Shown piece by piece: positions 1 to 6,812 of a stretch of 9,847 nt of DNA. The stretch spans positions 1 to 9,847 of the forward strand of contig CAMDVP010000105.1 in the NCBI GenBank assembly GCA_945877525.1. Direction: 5' to 3'. The position numbers were made by a program, and so were the translations under genes. Under the pieces are notes generated by a model. The model saw nothing but the letters and a program-made list of their open reading frames with translations. It had not been told where the DNA came from and did no database searches. The first letter of the stretch is position 1, and every line of letters starts with the position of its first letter. The DNA comes from an uncultured Clostridia bacterium. Lineage in GTDB: Bacteria > Bacillota > Clostridia > Christensenellales > Aristaeellaceae.

Positions 1-475
1 CTTCCTGCCGCGGCATTACAGCCCCCAGCATCACTACCGCCGAGAGGCAGACGATCAGCACCCGGCTGACCATGGGCAGGGCCTTCAATTCCCGCCCGGT
101 GAGCAGCCACGCCAGCGCAAGCGTAGCCGCCATGCCCAGCCAGTATGCCCCCTTCGCCGGAACAAGCAGCGCCGCCACCTCCCCGGCCCCGGCCAGCATG
201 GCACCGCCCGTGGCTGCCATCAGTCCGGTAAACAGCGCCGTCCACACTCTCCCAAGCCCACGGCCTTGCCACGCCAGCGGCATGCCCGCCACGCCCGGCC
301 GCCGCATTACCCCCAGGCACACTGCGCCCACCACCGCCACCGCCAGCATGATTCCCGCCCAGCTCCACCTGCCGAACCGGCTGAAAAACGACGCGATCTC
401 CTTTCCCGACGCGAAGCCCGCACCCACCACCGCTCCGCAGATTTCCGCCGCGACCCGTCCCGGACGCTTCTCCAT
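1..475 (-). CDS. ykvI: YkvI-family membrane protein, N-terminal part (cut by left window edge)
   Basis: The reverse strand is open from an ATG at 475 to the left edge, about 158 codons, so the C-terminal part is missing. The protein is strongly hydrophobic. Residues 14-31 read GAVVGAGFASGKEIASFF, the glycine-rich broken first helix typical of YkvI-like proteins (COG3949), which are thought to have a LeuT-type fold and are about 350 residues long. Further membrane segments follow near residues 42-58, 80-105, 110-127 and 136-155. The start at 475 is preferred over an in-frame ATG at 556 because AGGGGGTG (481-488) lies 5 nt upstream and because family members have only a short tail before helix 1. 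The gene follows the AraC regulator on the same strand after a 156-nt gap, and shared transcription is possible. The family's transport substrate is not established, so no function is claimed beyond an integral membrane, transporter-like protein. Confidence 0.82.
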   Translation of the reverse strand, partial: MEKRPGRVAAEICGAVVGAGFASGKEIASFFSRFGRWSWAGIMLAVAVVGAVCLGVMRRPGVAGMPLAWQGRGLGRVWTALFTGLMAATGGAMLAGAGEVAALLVPAKGAYWLGMAATLALAWLLTGRELKALPMVSRVLIVCLSAVVMLGAVMPRQE

Positions 476-585
476 CCCCGCACCCCCTGATGGAGCGTAT
501 GGCGCGATTCCCACGGAAAGAACGGGGAGAAGCCGCGCGTTCGGTTCCTCCGCCATGATTCGTATTCTGCCTTTGCAGTCTTACG

Positions 586-591
586 ATTGTA
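586..591 (-). promoter_or_regulatory. Possible -10 element upstream of the YkvI-like gene
   Basis: On the reverse strand TACAAT matches the sigma-A -10 box at five of six positions, in a locally AT-rich stretch between the regulator stop (632) and the YkvI-like start (475). No convincing -35 hexamer lies 16-18 nt upstream. If used, transcription would start near 579 and give a leader of about 100 nt. I see no strong terminator hairpin between the two genes, so read-through from the regulator is an equally good alternative. Confidence 0.3.
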
Positions 592-631
592 CTCTGTTTT
601 ATCCTGGGAATGTTGAAAACCCGCCCTGCTT

Positions 632-2905
632 TTATCCTTCCGCCTTCGTTTGCTGTTCGCCCCTCTGTGCCTTGCTGATTTTCGTGCTGCGGCTTCGGTA
701 CTGTCCCGGAGTGAGCCCTGTTTGCTGCTTGAAGCTTCGGATAAAGGAGGAAACGTTGAGCATACCGGTTTTCTGACCGATCAGCTGAATCGAATCGCTG
801 GTTTCCGTCAGCAGGCGGCAGGCCTCGGCGCGGCGCAGTGCCTGGACATAATCAGAGATGCTTTGCCCGGTCAGGTTTTTGAAGTAATGGGACAGATTGG
901 ACGGCGTCAGGGCAAAATGCCTGGCTGTGGAATAGATGGAGAATTCCGGATCAAAGCAGTTTTCCTCCACGTATTGCCGAATGCATTCAAGGCGCTCGTC
1001 CCCTGTTTCGCCGGACATCTGACCCATGGAGGTACAGGCGGTATGGATCAGTTCCTCCAGAAGCGTTACCAGCTCGTGGATTGTCTCAAAGCCGGACAGC
1101 CGCTCCAGCATGCTGTCTGTTGGATGAATGCTCTTGTTGTCGGTCACGGTATACAGGCTGTGCAGGGTCACGTTAATCACATCAAAGCAGATCATCCTGG
1201 CCACCGGAAAGGATACGCCGCTTTTGCTGATTCCCTCCATGATGGTGTGAATGCAGCGCGTGGTTGCTTCCGCGTCCAGCTGCAGCAGGTTCCATTGCAG
1301 CGCCTCCAGCTCCTTGAGCGGATAGGAGGATGCCGCCTTGCCGCTTTCCTGTTCGCTGGAATACACCGCAATACAGCTGTTGCCCCGGATCAGCTTGCCT
1401 TCCAGCGCCAGGGTTGCCTGCCGGTATGCCTCCGCCAGCGTTTCGGCGCTGCAGGAAAGGCTTACGCCAAAGGCCACAGAGCAGCCCAGGGTCTTTTGCA
1501 GATAATCCTGCAAGGGAAACAGCCTGCCCTCCCAATCGTCCTCCAAGCCAGGAAGCAGCATCACAGCCATGCCGCTGTCAGGCGGATTCTCACACAGGAT
1601 CGCATTGTCAAAACGGAAGGATTCGGACAGCAGGGCAGCACGCACCGCCTTTGCCGCCGAAATGCCCAGATCGCAGGAAAAATCCAGCGCGATAACCGTC
1701 CATACCTCCGAGGCTGTCAGATCCGCTCCATTCTCCTTTGCCCGTTCCAGAAGCATTTCGCGCTCGTTGTCGCCGCGCAGGAGGCGCGACAGACAGTTCT
1801 GCAGCAGCGCCTCACGGCTGTTTTCCAGGCGATTACGGTAATTGTCGCTGTCCCGGGAAAGCTGCCGGAGCACGGCGGACACCTGCTCAAGCTCGGTTCC
1901 GCTCCCGGCGGGCGCATATGTCAGCGCCTGCTGACGCAGCTGATGCAGCGGCTTGTACTGCCGCATGGAAAACCAGTATACAAACCAGCCGCCCAGCAGG
2001 ATCACCACCGCCATAATCAGCGCCATTCTCAGCAGCAGGCTATTCAGGGGCGCCTCCACTTCCGCTACGGGAATAGCGAATATATACTGCCAACCGACAA
2101 TTTTCGACAGTGCGCCAGAAAGCAGATACTCCTGATGATCGATCATCACCCGTTGGGGTCCCGCCTGCCGGACGATCTCCTCCATGCCCGTCAGGGGAGC
2201 CTCCGCCAGGGCGCCAGGCTCGCCCATCACCACCCGATGGTGCTGGTCAAACACATATACATGCCCGCCGTACTGCGCCGCGATACCTTCGGTGGCCTGT
2301 CGCAGCCGCTTAACGGGAATCAGATAAATCGAACGGATCTTCGGGGAAATATTGCCGCTTTGCACAGCTATAAACAGTGTGATGTACTCGCCCTTCTGCC
2401 CGCCATACTGCTCCACCATATCGCTTCCCCAGGTAACGATGCCGTTTTTGCTGGACACAGCATCCTCAAAGTCCTGCCTGGTATGAGCGCTGTATACATA
2501 TTGCTGGGAGAAGAATCTTTCCAGTGACAGAACGCCCGCGTTGGTGTACAGCATATCGCTGTTTTCGGCATAGACCATGATCAGTTCCGGAAGGGTCGTG
2601 ATGGACTTGTAGGTACTCAGCGTGTTGACCGCGCTGCGGGCAGCCATAATGTCGCTACCGATAGCAGCGGGATGAAGCGAGGCATTATTCTGAATCAGAT
2701 AGGACAGATGCACAATCTGCTCCAACTGCGCGTCAAACCCCTCCTGCACCTGCTCCAGCGCCCGGCTGTTGCTCAGCGTAACCTCTTCCGTAAAGCGATC
2801 CAGCGCGGCAAAATAAAATACCATGCACAAAACAAGCATCGGCAGGAAAAGCACCAGCGCATAGGACAGCATATACCGCAAAAAGGTTTTGCTTCGCAGC
2901 ATCAT
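632..2905 (-). CDS. Membrane-bound AraC-family transcriptional regulator with external sensor region
   Basis: This 757-residue protein joins an external sensor to a cytoplasmic DNA-binding domain. A first membrane helix lies near residues 9-35. An extracellular region of about 250 residues follows, with Cache-like character inferred from layout. A second membrane helix lies near 290-312, then a linker and middle cytoplasmic region (about 320-625). A C-terminal AraC HTH_18 domain lies near 637-737, with helices around SIYSTARHFALTPSNLSHYF and the closing FKQQTGLTPGQYR signature. Such regulators usually sit beside LplABC-type sugar importers in Clostridia and Bacilli and activate them. Here it is divergent from one. 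The start at 2905 is chosen over an in-frame ATG at 2947 because AAAGGAG lies 8 nt upstream and because a good promoter -10 box (2938-2943) lies inside the longer reading. No kinase or receiver domain is visible, so signalling is probably direct through the membrane. The ligand is unknown. Confidence 0.93.
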   Translation of the reverse strand: MMLRSKTFLRYMLSYALVLFLPMLVLCMVFYFAALDRFTEEVTLSNSRALEQVQEGFDAQLEQIVHLSYLIQNNASLHPAAIGSDIMAARSAVNTLSTYKSITTLPELIMVYAENSDMLYTNAGVLSLERFFSQQYVYSAHTRQDFEDAVSSKNGIVTWGSDMVEQYGGQKGEYITLFIAVQSGNISPKIRSIYLIPVKRLRQATEGIAAQYGGHVYVFDQHHRVVMGEPGALAEAPLTGMEEIVRQAGPQRVMIDHQEYLLSGALSKIVGWQYIFAIPVAEVEAPLNSLLLRMALIMAVVILLGGWFVYWFSMRQYKPLHQLRQQALTYAPAGSGTELEQVSAVLRQLSRDSDNYRNRLENSREALLQNCLSRLLRGDNEREMLLERAKENGADLTASEVWTVIALDFSCDLGISAAKAVRAALLSESFRFDNAILCENPPDSGMAVMLLPGLEDDWEGRLFPLQDYLQKTLGCSVAFGVSLSCSAETLAEAYRQATLALEGKLIRGNSCIAVYSSEQESGKAASSYPLKELEALQWNLLQLDAEATTRCIHTIMEGISKSGVSFPVARMICFDVINVTLHSLYTVTDNKSIHPTDSMLERLSGFETIHELVTLLEELIHTACTSMGQMSGETGDERLECIRQYVEENCFDPEFSIYSTARHFALTPSNLSHYFKNLTGQSISDYVQALRRAEACRLLTETSDSIQLIGQKTGMLNVSSFIRSFKQQTGLTPGQYRSRSTKISKAQRGEQQTKAEG

Positions 2906-2913
2906 ATTCCACA

Positions 2914-2920
2914 CTCCTTT
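2914..2920 (-). promoter_or_regulatory. Ribosome binding site fixing the regulator start
   Basis: AAAGGAG on the reverse strand ends 8 nt before the paired ATG codons at 2905 and 2902. It decides the start in favour of 2905. The upstream ATG at 2947 has no comparable site. Confidence 0.8.
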
Positions 2921-2937
2921 GTGGGAAGGTTGTTTCA

Positions 2938-2966
2938 AGCATACCACATCGCGCCCTTTTTCTCAA
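2938..2966 (-). promoter_or_regulatory. Sigma-A-like promoter of the AraC-family regulator
   Basis: On the reverse strand TTGAGA (2961-2966) is followed after exactly 17 nt by TATGCT (2938-2943). This predicts a transcription start near 2931 and a leader of about 26 nt ending in the AAAGGAG site. It supports the downstream translation start at 2905. Confidence 0.65.
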
Positions 2967-3019
2967 GATTTGCACTTTTCTCGGGAAAGCCTTGAAAACA
3001 AACGCTTTTTGGCCTTCCT

Positions 3020-3034
3020 GTTCATCTGATGAAC
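3020..3034. promoter_or_regulatory. Perfect 15-nt palindrome, candidate operator of the importer operon
   Basis: GTTCATC-T-GATGAAC has two perfect 7-nt arms around a single central base. It lies between the two divergent promoters, ending 20 nt before the importer -35 box. That is a usual position for an activator site. Binding by the adjacent AraC-family regulator is inference: AraC proteins often prefer direct repeats, so another regulator is possible. Confidence 0.5.
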
Positions 3035-3040
3035 ACCCTT

Positions 3041-3051
3041 TCATAAAATGA
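3041..3051. promoter_or_regulatory. Second, weaker palindrome beside the importer -35 box
   Basis: TCAT-AAA-ATGA forms 4-nt arms around three bases. With its left flank it reads TTCATAAAATGA, resembling the TTCATCTGATGAA core of the better palindrome. The two cores begin 19 nt apart, close to two helical turns, so both could lie on one face of the DNA. Short AT-rich palindromes arise easily by chance. Confidence 0.3.
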
Positions 3052-3054
3052 TGA

Positions 3055-3083
3055 TTGATTATTTGGTCTGTTTTACATATGAT
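3055..3083 (+). promoter_or_regulatory. Sigma-A-like promoter of the ABC importer operon
   Basis: TTGATT (3055-3060) is followed after exactly 17 nt by TATGAT (3078-3083), a five-of-six match to the -10 consensus. Transcription would begin near 3090, leaving a leader of about 27 nt before the GTG start at 3117. Its place beside the palindromes suggests control by a protein bound there. Confidence 0.68.
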
Positions 3084-3102
3084 TAGTCCATCAGAAACGT
3101 GT

Positions 3103-3110
3103 AAGAGGTG
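3103..3110 (+). promoter_or_regulatory. Ribosome binding site fixing a GTG start
   Basis: AAGAGGTG ends 6 nt before GTG at 3117. It rules out the GTG at 3108, which lies within the site itself. It is also better placed than any site before the ATG at 3132. Confidence 0.65.
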
Positions 3111-3116
3111 TGGCCC

Positions 3117-4070
3117 GTGAGCAGCGCTACCATGGCAACGATCAAACAAAACCGCCGCGCGGCCCTGTGCAAAAAGGCCCGGCGCGTGCTTGGCAACTGG
3201 CAGCTGTATCTGTTTTTGCTTCCAACGGTACTCTATTTTCTTGTTTTCCGCTACTATCCCATGTATGGTTTGCAGATTGCCTTCCGCAATTACAAGGCAA
3301 GCAAGGGTATTTGGGGCAGCCCATGGGTAGGGCTGAAGAACTTTGAGCGCTTCTTTGCCACGGCGGATTTCTGGCAGCTGCTGGAAAACACCCTGGCCAT
3401 CAGCGTCGGGAATCTTCTTCTGTCCTTTCCCGTGCCGATTATCCTTGCGCTGCTGCTCAATCAGATGCCCAGCAAGCGCTTCAAGAAAATCGTCCAAACC
3501 GTGATCTATGCACCGCACTTTATCTCCACCGTGGTGATGGTCGGCATCATCTTTCTGTTCTTTTCTCCCTCCTCGGGCATTGTCAATCATCTCATCGTCG
3601 CCCTGGGCGGGCAACCCATCCACTTTACCGCAGAAGCCAGCATGTTCCGTCCGCTATACATCGGCTCGGAAATCTGGCAAAGCGCCGGCTGGGGAAGCAT
3701 CCTGTATCTGGCGGCGCTTGCCTCCATCAATCCGGAGCTGCACGAGGCGGCTGTGGTGGACGGCGCAAGCAAGCTGCAGCGTGTGTGGCACATCGACATT
3801 CCCGGCATTCTGCCGACGGTGGTTGTCATGTTCATTCTCAATTCCGGCAAGGTCATGGCCGTCGGCTTTGAGAAGGCATATCTGATGCAGACCTCCCTCA
3901 ACATCTCCACCTCCGAAATCATCGCGACCTATGTGTACAAGCGCGGACTGCTCAAATCCCAGTTCAGCTTTTCCGCAGCAGTAGGCATGTTTGAATCAGT
4001 GGTGAACCTGGTGCTGATTCTCTCGGTCAACTTTATCTCCCGCAAGCTTTCCGATTCATCCCTGTTCTGA
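3117..4070 (+). CDS. LplB-type sugar ABC transporter permease
   Basis: This is a 317-residue inner permease of a carbohydrate importer, LplB-like (COG4209), in the cytoplasmic membrane. A basic N-terminal tail leads into the first membrane helix near residues 29-48, followed by FRYYPMYGLQIAF, a family hallmark. Further helices follow, with the binding-protein-dependent permease core at about 90-310. The coupling EAA loop near residues 210-229 reads EAAVVDGASKLQRVWHIDIP and would contact the ATPase. The length is normal for the family. The start is GTG, chosen because AAGAGGTG lies 6 nt upstream; the alternatives are GTG 3108 and ATG 3132. It is the first gene of a three-gene operon, and the next ribosome binding site overlaps its stop codon. 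Relatives import oligosaccharides or aldouronate-like sugars. The substrate here cannot be read from sequence. Confidence 0.94.
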   Translation: MSSATMATIKQNRRAALCKKARRVLGNWQLYLFLLPTVLYFLVFRYYPMYGLQIAFRNYKASKGIWGSPWVGLKNFERFFATADFWQLLENTLAISVGNLLLSFPVPIILALLLNQMPSKRFKKIVQTVIYAPHFISTVVMVGIIFLFFSPSSGIVNHLIVALGGQPIHFTAEASMFRPLYIGSEIWQSAGWGSILYLAALASINPELHEAAVVDGASKLQRVWHIDIPGILPTVVVMFILNSGKVMAVGFEKAYLMQTSLNISTSEIIATYVYKRGLLKSQFSFSAAVGMFESVVNLVLILSVNFISRKLSDSSLF

Positions 4071-4082
4071 GGAGGGAAACGC

Positions 4083-4979
4083 ATGAAAAAGGAAAATCGA
4101 ATCGCCCTCTCCAGAGCCGATCGAACCTTTGATATTGTCAATTACATCATTCTTACCATCGTATTGCTTCTGGTGGCTTATCCGCTGTATTTCATCGTGA
4201 TTGCCTCGGTATCCGACCCTGTGGCGGTGTACGCTGGCAAGGTGAGGCTGTGGCCGGTGCAGTTCACCCTGGAAGGCTACCGGCGCATTCTGGAATACGA
4301 CGCGTTTTTCACCGGATATCGAAACACCATCCTTTACACCATCATCGGCACAGCGGTCAACGTGCTGGTTACCATACCGGGCGCCTATGCGCTTTCGCGC
4401 AAGGATTTGGCAGGCCGCAACACGCTTATGATGATGGTCACCTTCACGATGATCTTCAACGGCGGTCTGATTCCCACCTATCTGCTGGTGCTGCAGCTGA
4501 ACCTGTACGACAGCATGTGGGCGCTGATCCTGCCGGCGGCAGTCAGCGCATGGAACCTGATTGTGGCGCGAACCTTCTTCCAGCAGACAATCCCCGACGA
4601 GCTGCTGGAGGCGGCGCTGCTCGACGGTTGTTCCAACGCCCAGTTCTTCGTGCGGATTGTGCTGCCGCTGTCCAAATCCATCCTGGCGGTGATGGTGCTG
4701 TTCTACGCGGTCAACCATTGGAACAGCTATTTCAACGCCCTGATCTACCTCAAGTCTCCCGAGAAATATCCATTGCAGCTGGTGCTGCGGAATATTCTGT
4801 TTGAAAATTCCATGGGCGACATGGTAGAGGATGCGTCCACGCTGGCCGCGCAGCAGCGCATGGGAGATCTGATCAAATACGGCGTCATCATGGCGTCAAG
4901 CCTTCCCCTGCTGATTCTTTATCCCTTCCTGCAGCGCTACTTCATCCAGGGTGTGATGATTGGCGCGGTCAAGGGCTGA
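4083..4979 (+). CDS. LplC/YtcP-type sugar ABC transporter permease
   Basis: This 298-residue protein is the second permease of the importer and would form a heterodimer with the LplB-type protein. Six membrane segments are expected, the first near residues 20-42. The EAA coupling loop lies near 176-195 and reads EAALLDGCSNAQFFVRIVLP. The C-terminus ends QRYFIQGVMIGAVKG, a signature of the LplC/YtcP/YesQ branch (COG0395). GAGGAGGG, starting on the last base of the previous stop codon, places the ATG at 4083 about 7 nt downstream. The 12-nt gap implies tight co-translation with the first permease. No ATPase gene follows, as is common for this branch, which usually uses a shared MsmX/UgpC-like ATPase encoded elsewhere. 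Confidence 0.95.
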   Translation: MKKENRIALSRADRTFDIVNYIILTIVLLLVAYPLYFIVIASVSDPVAVYAGKVRLWPVQFTLEGYRRILEYDAFFTGYRNTILYTIIGTAVNVLVTIPGAYALSRKDLAGRNTLMMMVTFTMIFNGGLIPTYLLVLQLNLYDSMWALILPAAVSAWNLIVARTFFQQTIPDELLEAALLDGCSNAQFFVRIVLPLSKSILAVMVLFYAVNHWNSYFNALIYLKSPEKYPLQLVLRNILFENSMGDMVEDASTLAAQQRMGDLIKYGVIMASSLPLLILYPFLQRYFIQGVMIGAVKG

Positions 4980-4990
4980 TCCATGGATCA

Positions 4991-5008
4991 AACGCTTGGT
5001 GAAGCGTT
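4991..5008 (+). repeat. Perfect hairpin between second permease and binding-protein gene
   Basis: AACGCTT-GGTG-AAGCGTT forms a perfect 7-bp stem with a 4-nt loop in the 52-nt gap. It ends 7 nt before the AAAGGAGGT ribosome binding site (5016-5024) of the solute-binding protein gene. The following bases are A-rich, not a U-tract, so it is a poor terminator. A structure here could block decay or mark a processing point and so raise binding-protein output over the permeases. That role is inference. Confidence 0.55.
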
Positions 5009-5031
5009 GAAAAATAAAGGAGGTATCCCTG

Positions 5032-6600
5032 ATGAAACGGTTGCTCTGCCTGGTATTGTCCCTTCTGATGGTGCTTGGCGCATCCACTGCGCTGGCCACC
5101 GAGTATCCCCTTGCGGATGAAACGGCCAATTTCCGCCTCATTATCCGCGTGCGTCCCCTGCACGGCAACCCCGATGAGATGGAACTGTTCAGGCGCATGG
5201 AGGAGCTGACCAACGTGCATATCACCTGGGATCAGATTCCTCAGGCTGAGTATGACGAAAAGAAGAACCTGCTTCTCGCGGCCGGCATCGACCTGCCCGA
5301 CGGCTTCTTTGGCAAGTTTTCCCTGAACGCCTCCGATCTTGTGACCTATGGCTCCCAGGGCATGCTCATTCCCCTCAACGATCTGATTGACCAGTACGCG
5401 CCCAATCTGAAGGCCCTGTTCGAAGCGCACCCCGAGGTTAAGTCCATGGTTACCGCCCCCGACGGCAATATTTATTCCACGCCCTATGTGCAGCAGGGCG
5501 AGGATGGCACCATTGCCAGCAACATGATGATCAACGTGACCTGGCTCCAGCGCCTTGGCCTTGAAAAGCCCACCACCATGGAGGAGCTCAAGGCCGTGCT
5601 GACGGCCTTCCGTGATCAGGATGCCAACGGCAACGGCGATCCCTCCGATGAAATCCCCATGACCTTCAAGTTCAATGGCTCGCAGCGCGACATTGGCGGT
5701 CTGTTCGGCGCGTTCGGCTATCCGGACACCCTGACGGACGATGGCCATCACCTGGTGCTGGACGGCGACAAGGTCGTCTTTGTTCCCACCACCGAGGGCT
5801 ACAAGGCAGCCTGCAAATACCTGTATGAAAACTTCTTCTCCCAGGGCCTGATCGACATGGAAGGCTTCACCATGGACAAGAAGACCTACAACGCCCAGAA
5901 TCAGGGCGATATCGCCAATATCGGCCTGTTCATGTGCTGGAATTCCTTCGACCTGGGCACCGTGCACGAAGCCGAATACGAGCCGCTGTCGCCCCTGCTC
6001 GGCCCGGACGGCACAACCTCCTGGGGCTGGACCGCTTCCAACAACATGATGTCCACCGGCTTCTCCATCACCAACGTTTGCAAGGATCCCGAGCTGCTGA
6101 TCAAGTGGGTGGATACCTTCTACGATCCCTACTGGTCCATGCAGTGCGACCTGGGTCCTGTGGGCATTAACCTGATTGACAATGGCGACGGCACCTACTC
6201 CTATGCCGAAGTCCCCGAGGGCATGAGCTATGATGAGTTCCGCTACAAGGAAGCCTTTGCCTCCGACGGCCCCATCGCGCTGACCAGCGATTATTTCGGC
6301 ACGGTCATTTCCCGCAGCCCCGGCCATCAGGCTAAGTTTGACCGCAACGAGAATTACTACCGCAAGTATGCCATCTACCAGTACGTTCCCTCCATGCTGA
6401 TGAGCGAGGAGGACAACGACGCCCTGAGCCTGATTCAGACTGATATTCTCAGCTACACCAACGAGATGCGCGCCAAGTGGCTGGCCTACGGCGGTGTGGA
6501 GGATGAATGGGACGCCTATGTTGCCCGGCTGGAGAGCATGGGTCTGGAAGAATATGTGGATATCTACCAGAACGCCTATACCGCAGCATACGGAAAATAA
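5032..6600 (+). CDS. Extracellular sugar-binding protein of the LplA/YtcQ-type importer
   Basis: This 522-residue protein is the solute receptor of the importer. Its size fits the large LplA/YtcQ group of family 1 binding proteins. A signal peptide spans about residues 1-22 (basic MKR, hydrophobic core, A-L-A then T-E), which looks like a signal peptidase I site. No lipobox cysteine follows, which is unusual because Gram-positive binding proteins are normally lipid-anchored. The mature part has early sequence typical of the group (NVHITWDQIP near 61-70) and an acidic EF-hand-like loop near 195-207 (DQDANGNGDPSDE), a probable calcium site seen in relatives. Aromatic residues around 303-334 and 363-369 may line the sugar site. 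AAAGGAGGT lies 7 nt before the ATG. It is the last gene of the operon, and a strong stem-loop follows 36 nt after the stop. The sugar bound is not known. Confidence 0.94.
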   Translation: MKRLLCLVLSLLMVLGASTALATEYPLADETANFRLIIRVRPLHGNPDEMELFRRMEELTNVHITWDQIPQAEYDEKKNLLLAAGIDLPDGFFGKFSLNASDLVTYGSQGMLIPLNDLIDQYAPNLKALFEAHPEVKSMVTAPDGNIYSTPYVQQGEDGTIASNMMINVTWLQRLGLEKPTTMEELKAVLTAFRDQDANGNGDPSDEIPMTFKFNGSQRDIGGLFGAFGYPDTLTDDGHHLVLDGDKVVFVPTTEGYKAACKYLYENFFSQGLIDMEGFTMDKKTYNAQNQGDIANIGLFMCWNSFDLGTVHEAEYEPLSPLLGPDGTTSWGWTASNNMMSTGFSITNVCKDPELLIKWVDTFYDPYWSMQCDLGPVGINLIDNGDGTYSYAEVPEGMSYDEFRYKEAFASDGPIALTSDYFGTVISRSPGHQAKFDRNENYYRKYAIYQYVPSMLMSEEDNDALSLIQTDILSYTNEMRAKWLAYGGVEDEWDAYVARLESMGLEEYVDIYQNAYTAAYGK

Positions 6601-6636
6601 GCCTCATGGCTGACTGAGCTGATGCTCTGCCACCGA

Positions 6637-6681
6637 AACAGGGGCTGTCTCTGAACAATCCAGTCAGAGACAGCCCCTGTT
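6637..6681 (+). terminator. Stem-loop terminator at the end of the importer operon
   Basis: AACAGGGGCTGTCTCTGA (6637-6654) and its exact reverse complement (6664-6681) form a perfect 18-bp stem around a 9-nt loop. On the plus strand it is followed by CTTGTCAATT, only a weak U-tract. It lies 36 nt past the binding-protein stop and between convergent genes, so it probably ends the importer transcript and may also stop the opposite one. Confidence 0.75.
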
Positions 6682-6765
6682 CTTGTCAATTCACCGAAGA
6701 GAATTTGCACCGTCCGCAGACGGCCTTCTCCCTCAAAAAAAGCGGCCGCCGTCCTTGACACGTTC

Positions 6766-6797
6766 CGGCATCCCGCCACAAATATAACGGGATGCCG
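6766..6797 (-). terminator. Stem-loop after the dipeptidase gene
   Basis: CGGCATCCCG (6766-6775) pairs perfectly with CGGGATGCCG (6788-6797) around an AT-rich 12-nt loop. It begins 16 nt past the dipeptidase stop on the reverse strand, where a terminator is expected. No U-tract follows directly. A run of seven T on that strand (6735-6741) comes about 25 nt later. It may act as a terminator or as a 3'-end stabiliser. Confidence 0.5.
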
Positions 6798-6812
6798 CCT
6801 GTCCATGATCCG

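Noticed and set aside
72..776. 234-codon plus-strand open frame at the left edge
   Set aside because: It is Pro/Ala-rich, antisense to the YkvI-like gene, and crosses into the end of the regulator.
650..2527. 625-codon plus-strand open frame opposite the AraC regulator
   Set aside because: It is fully antisense to a well-supported regulator, lacks a domain-like pattern or ribosome site, and is rich in Gln, His and Arg as expected of a shadow frame.
3000..3010. cre-like core AAAAAGCGTTT (minus strand) in the divergent region
   Set aside because: It matches the left and central part of a CcpA site but lacks the closing CA and the outer T-G, so it is too weak to call.
2733..3623. 296-codon minus-strand open frame across the divergent promoter region
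   Set aside because: It overlaps the regulator N-terminus, both promoters and the permease, with a low-complexity His/Gln/Lys-rich product.
4969..6327. 452-codon minus-strand open frame opposite the binding protein
   Set aside because: Antisense to a clear secreted binding protein; its Gly/Val/His-rich translation looks like a shadow.
6735..6741. Run of seven A (T on minus strand) as part of a terminator
   Set aside because: The adjacent GCGGCCGC has no room for a loop, and I found no proper stem ending at the T run.
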